Shown here piece after piece: positions 25,989 through 35,408 of a stretch of DNA of 64,000 nucleotides; position 1 is the first letter of the stretch, and every line of letters begins with the position of its first letter. The position numbers were made by a program, and so were the translations under genes. The notes below the pieces were generated by a model. The model was not told the DNA's origin. It ran no database searches and worked only from the letters and a program-made list of their open reading frames with translations. Source of the DNA: Pusillimonas sp. UBA3987 (GTDB lineage Bacteria > Pseudomonadota > Gammaproteobacteria > Burkholderiales > Burkholderiaceae_B). Location: assembly GCA_002384935.1 (NCBI GenBank), contig DGCD01000021.1:62001-126000 (forward strand), read 5' to 3'.

Positions 25989-26009
25989 GGGTGCACCGTA
26001 AGTGCACCC
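25989..26009. repeat. Inverted repeat, hairpin between small ORF and dnaQ
   Basis: GGGTGCAC-cgtaa-GTGCACCC forms a perfect 8-bp stem with a five-base loop. It lies between the stop of the small ORF and the end of dnaQ. There is no T-run on either side, so a classical intrinsic terminator is not shown. It may attenuate both convergent transcripts. Confidence 0.45.
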
Positions 26010-26036
26010 AACCAAAGCGGCCAGAAACATAAACAA

Positions 26037-26765
26037 CTAGCCCTTGCCGGGCACGTCGGTTGTTTCGTATTGGCGCCAGACGCATTGCCCCCCTGAGGAT
26101 TTATCGAGCGCTTCAAGATAGGCGCGATGCGCCTGCTCTTCTTCGGGCCCGGCACACAGCAGTTTCAGGGATGAGGCATCGAACGAACCGCCATTGGCCG
26201 ACCCTGTGGCCGCAAACGACTTATCGTCGATATCCATCAACAGGCTGTCTTGCCCACGCGTCATCGCAAGCCAGACATCGGCCAGCAGTTCGGAATCCAG
26301 CAAAGCGCCGTGCAATGTACGATGGGCATTGGAGATGCCATAGCGTTCGCACAAGGCATCAAGCGAATTGCGCTTACCGGGATGCAACTCGCGGGCATAA
26401 AGCAACGAGTCGGTAATCGTGTCACACAACGAACCAAACCTGGGAAGCCCGGCTCGCTCAAGTTCCGCGTCGAGAAATTTTACGTCGAATGCGGCATTAT
26501 GAATAATGACCTCGGCGCCACGCACGTACTCCACCAACTGCTCCGCCACCTCGTGGAAACGGGGCTGCGAAGACAGAAAGTCGGTTTTCAGGCCATGAAC
26601 GGCCAGCGCCTCGGGGTCGGAGTCGCGATCAGGATTCAAATATAAATGCAAATGGCGTCCGGTCAGACTGCGGTTCACCATTTCCACGCATGCCAACTCA
26701 ACAACCCGATGCCCCTGGGCCGGGTCCAGGCCGGTGGTTTCCGTATCCAGAATAATTTGACGCAT
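26037..26765 (-). CDS. dnaQ: DNA polymerase III epsilon subunit (proofreading exonuclease)
   Basis: A 242-residue DEDDh exonuclease. Exo I is DTETTG at residues 7-12, Exo II is HNAAFDVKFL, and Exo III is HGALLDSELLADV with the HxxxxxD pair. The C-terminal tail binds the polymerase alpha subunit. It begins three bases after the stop of the RND pump gene, so it now sits at the end of the rnhA-adaptor-pump-dnaQ run instead of directly after rnhA as in many proteobacteria. Confidence 0.95.
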   Translation of the reverse strand: MRQIILDTETTGLDPAQGHRVVELACVEMVNRSLTGRHLHLYLNPDRDSDPEALAVHGLKTDFLSSQPRFHEVAEQLVEYVRGAEVIIHNAAFDVKFLDAELERAGLPRFGSLCDTITDSLLYARELHPGKRNSLDALCERYGISNAHRTLHGALLDSELLADVWLAMTRGQDSLLMDIDDKSFAATGSANGGSFDASSLKLLCAGPEEEQAHRAYLEALDKSSGGQCVWRQYETTDVPGKG

Positions 26766-26768
26766 TCG

Positions 26769-29700
26769 TTACCCGTGTTCGTGCTTGGATTGAGGATGCC
26801 CGGTTGAGCTGTCAGCCGCAGCTGGGCGCTTGGCGATCAGGGAATAAGCAACCGGCACAACGTATAAAGTCAGTAATGTACCAAACGTTAATCCACCGAC
26901 CAGTACCCACCCGATTTGCTCACGCGACTCTGCCCCTGCGCCCGTCGCGAACGCCAAAGGAACGGCACCCAGCACCATCGCGTCGGTCGTCATCAGGATA
27001 GGGCGCAAACGCAGCACGCTGGCCTGCATCACGGCCTCTGACACATCGAACCCGTCGCGCCTGAGCTGGGTGGCAAACTCAACAATCAGGATGCCGTGCT
27101 TGGTAATGAGCCCCACCAGCGTAATTAACCCAATCTGACTGTAAATCGAAAGCGTACCGCCACTTAACCAAAGCGCCAGAAGCGCCCCCGTAATGGCCAG
27201 TGGCACGGAAAGCATAATGACCAACGGATTACGCCAGCTTTCGAACTGAGCAGCCAGGACGAGATAAATGAACGCCAGCGCCATCACGAAGACCAGATAA
27301 ATACTGCTGGACGACTCACGGAACTCACGCGACTGGCCGTCGAGATCGGTTTGCACAGTAGGCGGCAGCACCTCCTGGGCTACAGCATTCATGTGCTCAA
27401 GGACCTCGCCCAAGGCATATCCGGGCGCGACAGACGCCTCGATTTCAACCGCCCTCAGACGGTTGAAATGGTTAAGTGATTGCGGCGCCACACTCTCGGT
27501 AACATCGAGAAAGTTGGCCAACTGCACCATGCCGCCCTGGGCGGTTCGGATATAAATATCGGAAATATCGGCAGGCTCGGCACGGTCAGACTTATCGACC
27601 TGTACGATCACGTCGTACTGCTCGCCACTATCACGAAAGCGCGTAACCTGGCGTCCGCCCAGCATCGTTTCAAGTGTGCGCCCGACGGTACCAACATCCA
27701 CGCCCACATCAGCCAGTTTGTCGCGATTGACCGACACCGTCAGCTCCGGCGTATTCAGGCGCAGATCGGTCTCGATATTCTCCAAGCCCGGGTAATCGGC
27801 CAACCGCTCCACGAAATTATCCACGAGCTTGCCGATTTCCTCGTATGGCGCCTGACTCATGATGACAAACTCAACCGGCTTTGACGTGGCGCGCAAACCA
27901 AACGAAGGCGGATTGGTTGGAAAGGCACGCACACCCGGCAAGGCCCGAAACTGAGACTGCAATGAAGCGGCGATACTCTGCTGCGTTCGCTCGCGCTCGT
28001 CCCACGGCTTCAACCGCAAAATGGCGAATGCATCGGTGACGGTCGGAAAGCCGACTACCGATTGATTACCGCTGGCCTCTGAAATTTCAGCGTACATGGC
28101 CTCAATCTCTTTCACGCTTTCCAGGGTGTAATCCAGTGTCGCTCCGTCGGGGGCGGACACCACCCCAAACACCACGCCGCGATCCTCGAGCGGCGCAAGC
28201 TCGCTTTTAATGGTGCTGAACAGGGCACCACTGCCCAGGGCCACGACCACACCCAGTAATACCACCAGCCAGCGTGCACGCAGGGCCATTGCCAGACTGC
28301 GCCGGTAGGCACCAGTCAGCCAAACCAAAAAGTTTTCAATCAGGCGATACACCAGGCCATGCGATGACTGGTGACGCAATAGGGTTGAACACATCATCGG
28401 CGTGAGCGTCAGCGCCACAAAGCCGGAGACCAGCACCGCACCGGCCAGCGTTAGCGCAAACTCAATGAACAACCTGCCCGTACGGCCTGTTGCAAACGCC
28501 AATGGCGCATACACCGCCACCAGCGTAAGTGTCATGGCCACAACCGGAAACGCAATTTCACGAATGCCGATAAACGACGCTTCAAGACGCGACTTTCCCT
28601 CTTCGATATGGCGGTATATGTTTTCCAACACCACGATTGCGTCGTCGACCACCAGGCCAATGGCCAGCACCATGGCCAATAAAGTCAGGGTGTTAACCGA
28701 GAACCCGAACAAATACATAATGCCGAACGCGCCGATGAGCGAAACCGGAATCGTAACGATCGGGATCAGGCTTGCCCGGACACTGCGCAGAAAAAAGAAA
28801 ATAACCAGCACCACCAGGACCAGCGCTTCCAGAATGGTGTAATAAACAGAATCGATAGACTCCTGGATAAACACGGAACTGTCGTAGGCCACCGTTAAAC
28901 GCATACCTTCGGGCAGGTTCTGGTTGATCAGCTCAACTTCGGCGCGTACGGCCTGCGACAAATCAAGCGGATTGGCGGTCGACTGCTTGGTTACACCGAT
29001 ATTCAAGCCATTCTGGCCGTTATAGCGGGACAGAATACGCTCGTCGGCCGGGCCTATTTCCACCTGGGCAACGTCGCTTAAACGAACCGAGTAGCCATTC
29101 ACGCTGGCAACAATCACGTCGCGAAACTGGTCAACCGACTGGAGGTCGGTCGTGGATACAACTGAAAACTCCCGCATCGCCGACTCGATGCGACCGGCGG
29201 GAATCAGCACGTTCTGTTCCCGCAGCGCGTTCTCTACTTCTTGAACAGTCAACTGGTAAGCGGCCAGTTTATTGCGGTCGACATAAACACGCATTGCAGG
29301 CTGACGTTCGCCAAAAATACGCACCTCTGCGGCACCAGGCAACACCGACAGACGCGTTTTGACGTAACGGTTTATGTAGTCGGATGCCTCCATGGTGTTC
29401 ATGCTGCCGGCCTGCACGGCAATGTACATGATTGGCGTCGCGTCGGCCTCTACCTTACTGACAACGGGCTCGTCAATTTCATCCGGCATGAAGCGCCGTG
29501 CACGGGACACCTTATCGCGCACCTCGGCGGCGGCAGCGTCTGGATCGCGGTCCAGATTGAATTTGATACTGATCCAGCTACGTTCCGAACGACTGCGTGA
29601 CGTCATGACATCAACGCCTTCAATACCGGAAAGCTGGTCCTCCAGCGGTTTGGTGACCTGCGACTCAACGACCTCCGGCGACGCCCCCTTGTACTCTGTA

Positions 29701-29843
29701 AGCACCGATACGACGGGCTCGTCGATGGCAGGATACTCGCGAACGGTTAAACGATCGTACGAAATGAGGCCCACCAGCACCACCAGCAAAGACAACACAG
29801 TGGCAAAAACAGGACGCTTGATGCAGACTTCTGACAGAACCAT
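26769..29843 (-). CDS. RND efflux pump, inner-membrane permease (HAE1-like)
   Basis: A 1024-residue RND transporter with the standard twelve-helix, two-large-periplasmic-loop plan. Start MVLSEVCIKRPVFATVLSLL, and the helix 4 proton-relay aspartates in AIGLVVDDAIVVLENIYRHIEEG, are visible. Later repeats include GLITKHGILIVEFATQLR. It closely resembles multidrug-type permeases that work with an adaptor and an outer-membrane channel. The adaptor gene is immediately upstream (15-base gap), and no outer-membrane factor is present, so TolC-like sharing is likely. The substrate is unknown. Confidence 0.93.
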   Translation of the reverse strand: MVLSEVCIKRPVFATVLSLLVVLVGLISYDRLTVREYPAIDEPVVSVLTEYKGASPEVVESQVTKPLEDQLSGIEGVDVMTSRSRSERSWISIKFNLDRDPDAAAAEVRDKVSRARRFMPDEIDEPVVSKVEADATPIMYIAVQAGSMNTMEASDYINRYVKTRLSVLPGAAEVRIFGERQPAMRVYVDRNKLAAYQLTVQEVENALREQNVLIPAGRIESAMREFSVVSTTDLQSVDQFRDVIVASVNGYSVRLSDVAQVEIGPADERILSRYNGQNGLNIGVTKQSTANPLDLSQAVRAEVELINQNLPEGMRLTVAYDSSVFIQESIDSVYYTILEALVLVVLVIFFFLRSVRASLIPIVTIPVSLIGAFGIMYLFGFSVNTLTLLAMVLAIGLVVDDAIVVLENIYRHIEEGKSRLEASFIGIREIAFPVVAMTLTLVAVYAPLAFATGRTGRLFIEFALTLAGAVLVSGFVALTLTPMMCSTLLRHQSSHGLVYRLIENFLVWLTGAYRRSLAMALRARWLVVLLGVVVALGSGALFSTIKSELAPLEDRGVVFGVVSAPDGATLDYTLESVKEIEAMYAEISEASGNQSVVGFPTVTDAFAILRLKPWDERERTQQSIAASLQSQFRALPGVRAFPTNPPSFGLRATSKPVEFVIMSQAPYEEIGKLVDNFVERLADYPGLENIETDLRLNTPELTVSVNRDKLADVGVDVGTVGRTLETMLGGRQVTRFRDSGEQYDVIVQVDKSDRAEPADISDIYIRTAQGGMVQLANFLDVTESVAPQSLNHFNRLRAVEIEASVAPGYALGEVLEHMNAVAQEVLPPTVQTDLDGQSREFRESSSSIYLVFVMALAFIYLVLAAQFESWRNPLVIMLSVPLAITGALLALWLSGGTLSIYSQIGLITLVGLITKHGILIVEFATQLRRDGFDVSEAVMQASVLRLRPILMTTDAMVLGAVPLAFATGAGAESREQIGWVLVGGLTFGTLLTLYVVPVAYSLIAKRPAAADSSTGHPQSKHEHG

Positions 29844-29858
29844 GGCACCGCCCCGGAA

Positions 29859-30980
29859 TTAAGAATTACGCTCACCTGCTGCAGGCAACACCCGAACAGA
29901 CGTGCCATCGCTGATTTTCTGCAAGCCTGCAACAACGACCTGCTCTCCTTTCGCCAAACCGGACACCACTTCAACCGTACCAGACCGGCGCTGCCCCGTT
30001 TCCACTACAACCCGCTTCACTACACCGTTTTCAAGCCGAAAAACATAACGCTCGTCGCCCGCCGACTGCAAGGCGGTTTCGGGTATGACCAACGCCTGCG
30101 CATCCGCCAATTGCAGGCGAACACGGGCAAACATGCCGGGGCGAAGCGCTAAATCGGCATTCGGGATATCAGCGCGCAACAAAATAGACCGCCCCCCCAC
30201 ATCAACCTGGGGGCTAATCGCCTTGACCTGTCCCTGGCGTGCCAGATCCGGCATTGAATCAAACTGGACGGTTATCGGCATACCCGTCTTCAACAAACCA
30301 ACAAAACTCTCCGGCACACGAAAATCAACCTGCAATGGATCGATGGATTCGATTGCCACCAAATCGGCACCAGGACCGACATAGTCACCCAACGAAACTT
30401 CCCGCAAGCCAATTAATCCATCGAAGGGAGCCAGAATGGCCGTTTTCTCCAATTGGGCGCGCGCCAGCGCCGCAGCAGCCTCTTGCACCTTCAACTGATT
30501 GAAAGCCTCATCCCGGGCCTGACCGCTGATAAACCCTTCTTTGGTCAACTGATCGGAGCGACGGTACTGACTTTGCGCCAGCGCCAAATTCGCCTGCGCC
30601 TGCTGCAACTGGGCACGCGATACGCTGTCATCAAGCTTTACCAGCAAATCGCCACGCTCGACCTGCCTGCCTTCCTCGAAATGAATCTCAGCAATACGAC
30701 CGGTAATTTCCGGCCGCAACATCACTGAGCTTTCGGAGCGCAAGGTGCCGACAGCCGAAACCACTCGCGGCATGGAAACCAGACTCACCGGCGCCACCTC
30801 AACACCCACCCCCTGAGGCCCGGCAATAGGCCTGGCCGGCTCGGGTGAGACGCTTTGCGCAGCCGATGATGGCGAGGCGTCCGGCTCCAACCATCCGCCA
30901 GGCAGCCAACGCGATGCGACAACCCCCAGCAGCACACCCACTGCCAGGACCAGCGGCCATAACACTCGATTATTCATCAC
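29859..30980 (-). CDS. RND efflux periplasmic adaptor (membrane fusion protein)
   Basis: A 373-residue HlyD/AcrA-type adaptor. There is an N-terminal membrane anchor (LVLAVGVLLGVVASRWL), a proline-rich linker, a lipoyl-like half (RPEITGRIAEIHFEEGRQVERGDLLVKLDD), an alpha-hairpin (LAQSQYRRSDQLTKEGFIS) and the second lipoyl half (TAILAPFDGLIGLREVSLGDYVG). It is the first gene of the adaptor-permease pair placed between rnhA and dnaQ. No dedicated regulator lies beside it. Confidence 0.92.
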   Translation of the reverse strand: MMNNRVLWPLVLAVGVLLGVVASRWLPGGWLEPDASPSSAAQSVSPEPARPIAGPQGVGVEVAPVSLVSMPRVVSAVGTLRSESSVMLRPEITGRIAEIHFEEGRQVERGDLLVKLDDSVSRAQLQQAQANLALAQSQYRRSDQLTKEGFISGQARDEAFNQLKVQEAAAALARAQLEKTAILAPFDGLIGLREVSLGDYVGPGADLVAIESIDPLQVDFRVPESFVGLLKTGMPITVQFDSMPDLARQGQVKAISPQVDVGGRSILLRADIPNADLALRPGMFARVRLQLADAQALVIPETALQSAGDERYVFRLENGVVKRVVVETGQRRSGTVEVVSGLAKGEQVVVAGLQKISDGTSVRVLPAAGERNS

Positions 30981-31046
30981 TCTGTTCCATCATTACTTGA
31001 TTCATGTACTGCCGCAAATTTACTCTAAAGGACCCCGACCCGGGAA

Positions 31047-31496
31047 TTAAGCTACGGATTGCGCCCCCTGGTTGGCAAGGGCGTCAGCACGCTCATTTCC
31101 CGGGTCACCGGAATGCCCCCTGACCCATTGCCACTGCACATCATGCTCCAGCGTCAAGGCATCCAGAGCCTGCCATAAGTCGGCGTTCTTCACCGGTTTT
31201 CGGTCGGCCGTTTTCCAGCCTCGCTGCTTCCAGCCCGGCAACCACGCTGTCATTCCTTTCTGAACATATTGGGAGTCTGTATGAATCACGACGGCACAGG
31301 GGCGTTTCAGTGCCCGCAAAGCCTGTATGACGGCCATCAGCTCCATGCGGTTGTTGGTTGTCTCGGCCTCACCCCCATACAAGCTTTTTTCGTGTCGCCC
31401 TTGCTGGAGAAAAGCGCCCCAGCCACCTCGCCCGGGATTCCCCTTGCACGCGCCGTCCGTCCAGATATGTACCGTTTTTGTCACGCCTTGGCCCAT
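31047..31496 (-). CDS. rnhA: Ribonuclease HI
   Basis: A 149-residue RNase HI that degrades RNA in RNA-DNA hybrids. The catalytic carboxylates are visible in WTDGAC, NRMELMA, HTDSQY and NERADALA, with the basic handle HLPGWKQRGWKTADRKPVKN-type segment. Start choice is uncertain; a GTG four codons later is possible. It follows the methyltransferase gene on the same strand with a 40-base gap. It is separated from its usual partner dnaQ by the RND pair. Confidence 0.96.
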   Translation of the reverse strand: MGQGVTKTVHIWTDGACKGNPGRGGWGAFLQQGRHEKSLYGGEAETTNNRMELMAVIQALRALKRPCAVVIHTDSQYVQKGMTAWLPGWKQRGWKTADRKPVKNADLWQALDALTLEHDVQWQWVRGHSGDPGNERADALANQGAQSVA

Positions 31497-31536
31497 TCAA
31501 TCAGCATCCATTCATTATTCAATACAAACCTCAACA

Positions 31537-32322
31537 TCAGTGTTCGCCAACATTATGGCCGGATCGGCGCGGACTGGTGGCAACCGCCGCCCGCCGCACC
31601 TTTCTTTTACCCTTTTCCTTCCATGCCGGCCCTACCAGGCGTACGGCCGCTACCCGCTTGACCGCCGCAACCACATATGCCGCGCCACAAACCGGCCACC
31701 AGCGATCACCCGCCGACTCCATGAACGACCAGCGGTCGAGCCAGCGCTGCGAAAAACAAGGCGGCGCATAACAACCGAAGTGGCCCCGATCCATTTCCAG
31801 GGCCAGCAATTTGAACCAATCCTTCAAGCGCGGCAAAGAAACCTGCAACGGCGCAGGAACCGGCGTGACAGGGTCCAGCGCCGGCAATCGACCATGCGCG
31901 CCCCATAAGCTCCAGGGGTTAAACCCCGAAATCACCAAACGCCCTTCGGGAACCAACACCCGCTCGGCTTCACGCAGCACCAGATGGGGGTTGTTGGAAC
32001 ACTCCAGCACATGCGGTAATATCAATAGATCAATTGACTGACTTTCAAACGGCAAATACTCTGGTTCGGCGTAAAGTGAAGGGGTTGCACTTAAAGAAGA
32101 CACGCCATCAAGACTTTGATGCGTAGACACTTTATGGGAAATCCGGTTCGACTCAAGCAAATTCCATTGCGGCAAGCCGACCTGAACGGCATGGTAGCCG
32201 AACGCATTGGCAACCATGGCACCAATTTTCCGTTGTTCCCAATTTCGCACATACTGGCCAACCGGCGTTTCCAGCCACTCAGCCAGCTCGAAAATCAGGG
32301 GTTGGTCAGATGATCCAAGCAC
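31537..32322 (-). CDS. SAM-dependent methyltransferase, class I
   Basis: A 261-residue protein with a Methyltransf_11-type core. Residues 85-140 contain LPFESQSIDLLILPHVLECSNNP and EAERVLVPEGRLVISGFNPWSLWG, corresponding to motifs II-III and post-III. The N-terminal SAM loop is divergent. It is similar to YafS-type proteins found next to gloB and rnhA in proteobacteria. It starts with GTG five bases after a perfect AAGGAG. The C-terminus is very basic. The substrate is unknown. It is divergent from gloB. Confidence 0.85.
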   Translation of the reverse strand: MLGSSDQPLIFELAEWLETPVGQYVRNWEQRKIGAMVANAFGYHAVQVGLPQWNLLESNRISHKVSTHQSLDGVSSLSATPSLYAEPEYLPFESQSIDLLILPHVLECSNNPHLVLREAERVLVPEGRLVISGFNPWSLWGAHGRLPALDPVTPVPAPLQVSLPRLKDWFKLLALEMDRGHFGCYAPPCFSQRWLDRWSFMESAGDRWWPVCGAAYVVAAVKRVAAVRLVGPAWKEKGKRKVRRAAVATSPRRSGHNVGEH

Positions 32323-32350
32323 TTAAACTCCTTAATGGGTGGCACAAGTT

Positions 32351-33154
32351 ATGACGATGCATGCTGATTCCGCTTTAACGCGGCTCATTCCCGTTCCCGC
32401 ATTTTCCGACAACTATATCTGGTTATTGCGAAAAGGAAACCGTGCCGTCGTCGTCGACCCGGGCGACGCCAGGCCTATCCTGGATGTCTTGAACAAACAC
32501 CAACTTACGCTTGACACCATTCTGGTCACGCATCATCACCCCGATCACGTGGGCGGAGTTCAGGAATTGAAGAACGCGACTGGCGCGACAGTATATGGCC
32601 CGCTGGGCGAAACCATACCCGCATGCGACATCCGCCTGAAAGAAGACGACGAAGTACCGCTGGACGCATTCAACCTCACCCTGTCGGTCCTCGACATCCC
32701 CGGCCATACCGCCGGTCATATCGCTTATTTCGGCTATCTCGATAATAACCAGCCCGTCGTTTTCTGTGGTGATACACTCTTTGCTGCCGGTTGTGGACGG
32801 CTGTTCGAAGGCACGCCCGCGCAAATGGTGAACTCGTTGGCCAAGCTTCAGGCTCTTCCCCTGGACACGCTGGTTTGTTGCGCGCATGAATATACGCTGT
32901 CGAACCTGAAATGGGCATTGGAAGTGGAGCCGGACAATCCGGTTCTGCAAAGGCGATGGAAAACCTGCCAACAGCAACGCGAGCAAGACCAGCCAACCCT
33001 GCCCTCCACAATTGGTGTCGAAATGGAAACCAACCCGTTCCTTCGGCCTTTGCAACAGTCTGTAATCGACTCGGCACAACGCCATGCCGGCAAACCTTTA
33101 AGCTCTGCCGTCAGCGTCTTTGCGTCGCTGCGGGAATGGAAAAATAACTTTTAG
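32351..33154 (+). CDS. gloB: Hydroxyacylglutathione hydrolase (glyoxalase II)
   Basis: A 267-residue metallo-beta-lactamase-fold hydrolase that converts S-lactoylglutathione to lactate and glutathione. The metal motif THHHPDHVGG, the later FCGDTLFAAGCGR and CAHEYTLSNLKWA are diagnostic. A GGGTGG box lies eight bases before the ATG at 32351. A GTG 12 bases earlier is the alternative start. It is followed by mltD with a nine-base gap. Confidence 0.95.
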   Translation: MTMHADSALTRLIPVPAFSDNYIWLLRKGNRAVVVDPGDARPILDVLNKHQLTLDTILVTHHHPDHVGGVQELKNATGATVYGPLGETIPACDIRLKEDDEVPLDAFNLTLSVLDIPGHTAGHIAYFGYLDNNQPVVFCGDTLFAAGCGRLFEGTPAQMVNSLAKLQALPLDTLVCCAHEYTLSNLKWALEVEPDNPVLQRRWKTCQQQREQDQPTLPSTIGVEMETNPFLRPLQQSVIDSAQRHAGKPLSSAVSVFASLREWKNNF

Positions 33155-33163
33155 TTTTTACTC

Positions 33164-34570
33164 ATGAATTTTCTGCGCCTATTTGTGCTTGTGCTGGCCA
33201 CGCTTGTTGCCGGATGTGCCACGCAAAATACCAAGAAAGACGCAGGTCGCAATCCCTACGCGGCGGTGGATACGTCGCATACCATCGACCTGACTCATCC
33301 TGCCCAAAACATCTGGGACCGCATTCGACGGGGATTTGCCATTCCCAACCTGAATGATCCGTTGGTTGACGAATGGACCCAGTACTACGCCTCACACCCC
33401 GAGGCCATGTACCGCATGAGCGAACGAGCCAAGCGATATCTTTATTTTGTGCTCGATGAACTGGAGCGCAACCAGCTTCCCACGGAACTGGCTTTGCTGC
33501 CCTTTGTGGAGAGTGCTTATGACCCCCAGGCCCTGTCACGCTCGCGCGCTTCCGGTTTATGGCAATTCATCCCCAGTACAGGGCGTTATTTCAACCTCGA
33601 GCAGAACGCATCGCTGGATCAGCGCCGCGACCCCATTGCATCAACCCGTGCAGCGGTAGAATACCTGGCGTATTTATACGATTTCCAGGGTGACTGGTAC
33701 CTTGCCCTGGCTTCCTACAACTGGGGTGAAGGATCGGTAAAGCGCGCGATCGCCCGTAATGAAGACGCGGGCAAGCCAACCGACTACCTGTCATTGAAAT
33801 TGCCGGACGAAACCCGCAATTACGTCCCAAAACTGCAGGCCATCAAGAACATTATTGCGAACCCAAAACGGTATGGCGTGAAACTCCCTCCCGTGAGCAA
33901 TACGCCCTACTTCACCGCCATACGCAAAACACACCCGCTTGAAGTCGAGGTTGCGGCAAAACTGGCTGAAATACCCGTTGAAGAGTTTAAAGCCTTGAAT
34001 GCGGCGTTAAACCTGCCTGTCATGATGCCGGAGGTTGTGCCAACCATTTTGCTGCCAACCAACCGCGTCGACATCTTTAAAGCCAACCTTGAGGCGTATC
34101 TGAAGGGGCAGAACTGGAAAACCTACCAAACCAAAAATGGCGAATCATATGCAGCCATTGCCCGCGAACACAACATCAGTCTGGAAAAACTGCGTGAGAT
34201 GAACGGCTTATCGGGCCAGCAGGCGCGCGCCGATGCACGCACGCTGTGGATTCCGGCCTCCGGCACTGAGCCCGGACTGCACATGGTTTCAATGAAACTG
34301 GATCCCACCGGTGCAGCCACACCCGCCAATGCTTCAACGGTCCGGCAAACCCGGCTGGGCACCCGCGCCAACGCCAAAACACGCGACATTATCGTGCGCC
34401 GGGGCCCCAACTTGCGCACTCACATTGTTCGAAAAGGCGACACGCTATACGATCTGGCGCGACGCTACAGTACGTCGGTTGGCAAATTGCGACGCCTCAA
34501 TAATTTAAAAAGCACTCACCTTAAGCTCGGCCAACGCCTGCGTGTTCCAGGTACCGATGTTCAGGGTTAA
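33164..34570 (+). CDS. mltD: Membrane-bound lytic murein transglycosylase D (lipoprotein)
   Basis: A 468-residue lipoprotein: signal ending in LVAGC with lipidated Cys18. The SLT domain has the catalytic Glu116 in LLPFVESAYDP, then SGLWQFIPSTGRYF and ASYNWGEGSVKRA. Two LysM peptidoglycan-binding modules follow, at about 320-352 (NGESYAAIAREHNISLEKL) and 420-463 (IVRKGDTLYDLARRYSTSV). It cleaves peptidoglycan glycan strands at the outer membrane. It lies between gloB and fabI, a common order. Confidence 0.95.
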   Translation: MNFLRLFVLVLATLVAGCATQNTKKDAGRNPYAAVDTSHTIDLTHPAQNIWDRIRRGFAIPNLNDPLVDEWTQYYASHPEAMYRMSERAKRYLYFVLDELERNQLPTELALLPFVESAYDPQALSRSRASGLWQFIPSTGRYFNLEQNASLDQRRDPIASTRAAVEYLAYLYDFQGDWYLALASYNWGEGSVKRAIARNEDAGKPTDYLSLKLPDETRNYVPKLQAIKNIIANPKRYGVKLPPVSNTPYFTAIRKTHPLEVEVAAKLAEIPVEEFKALNAALNLPVMMPEVVPTILLPTNRVDIFKANLEAYLKGQNWKTYQTKNGESYAAIAREHNISLEKLREMNGLSGQQARADARTLWIPASGTEPGLHMVSMKLDPTGAATPANASTVRQTRLGTRANAKTRDIIVRRGPNLRTHIVRKGDTLYDLARRYSTSVGKLRRLNNLKSTHLKLGQRLRVPGTDVQG

Positions 34571-34603
34571 TCTTTAAACTTACTGCTTAAACAAGGCTAA
34601 AAA

Positions 34604-35386
34604 ATGGGTTTTTTGAAAAACAAACGTATCCTGGTTACCGGTGTTCTCTCTAATCGGTCAATCGCCTACGGTATTGCCAAGGCATGCCACGAACAAGGTG
34701 CCGAACTGGCGTTTACCTATGTAGGAGACCGGTTCAAAGATCGCATTACAGGCTTTGCCGACGACTTCGGCAGCAAAATCATCATTCCGTGCGACGTCGG
34801 CGAAGATACCCAGATCGACGGCGCTATTGCAGAACTGCAAAAACACTGGGACAACCTCGACGGCCTGGTCCATGCCATTGGTTTCGCGCCACGCGAAGCC
34901 ATTGCCGGCGACTTCCTCGATGGCATGTCGCGCGAAGGTTTTCGCATTGCCCATGACATTTCCGCCTACAGCTTCCCGGCGCTGGCCAAAGCGGCCTTCC
35001 CCATGATGAAAGACCGCAATGCCGCTTTGCTCACACTCACCTACCTTGGCGCGGAAAAAGTTGTCCCCAACTACAACACTATGGGGCTGGCCAAAGCATC
35101 GCTTGAAGCCAGCGTGCGCTATCTGGCCAACTCACTGGGGCCACACGGCATTCGCGCCAACGGCATATCGGCCGGCCCCATTAAAACGCTGGCGGCCAGC
35201 GGCATTAAAGACTTTGGTTCGATATTGAAATTTGTAGAGGCCCACGCACCGCTGCGCCGCAACGTCACCATTAGCGACGTAGGCAACGTGGCCGCTTTCC
35301 TGCTGTCGGATCTGGCAGCCGGCGTCACCGGCGAAATCACCCACGTGGATGGCGGGTTTTCAACCGTCGTACCCGGTATGGAATAA
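34604..35386 (+). CDS. fabI: Enoyl-[acyl-carrier-protein] reductase (NADH), FabI
   Basis: A 260-residue divergent SDR that reduces enoyl-ACP in fatty-acid elongation. FabI-specific features are GVLSNRSIAYGIA at the nucleotide loop, LVHAIGFAPREAI, the YxxxxxxK-type catalytic pair in YLGAEKVVPNYNTMGLAKA, and ISAGPIKTLAASGI. Length is standard. It has its own short leader after mltD and converges on a glutathione-transferase gene after 22 bases. Confidence 0.96.
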   Translation: MGFLKNKRILVTGVLSNRSIAYGIAKACHEQGAELAFTYVGDRFKDRITGFADDFGSKIIIPCDVGEDTQIDGAIAELQKHWDNLDGLVHAIGFAPREAIAGDFLDGMSREGFRIAHDISAYSFPALAKAAFPMMKDRNAALLTLTYLGAEKVVPNYNTMGLAKASLEASVRYLANSLGPHGIRANGISAGPIKTLAASGIKDFGSILKFVEAHAPLRRNVTISDVGNVAAFLLSDLAAGVTGEITHVDGGFSTVVPGME

Positions 35387-35408
35387 CCCTCTGCCAGGTT
35401 GAAGGGGG

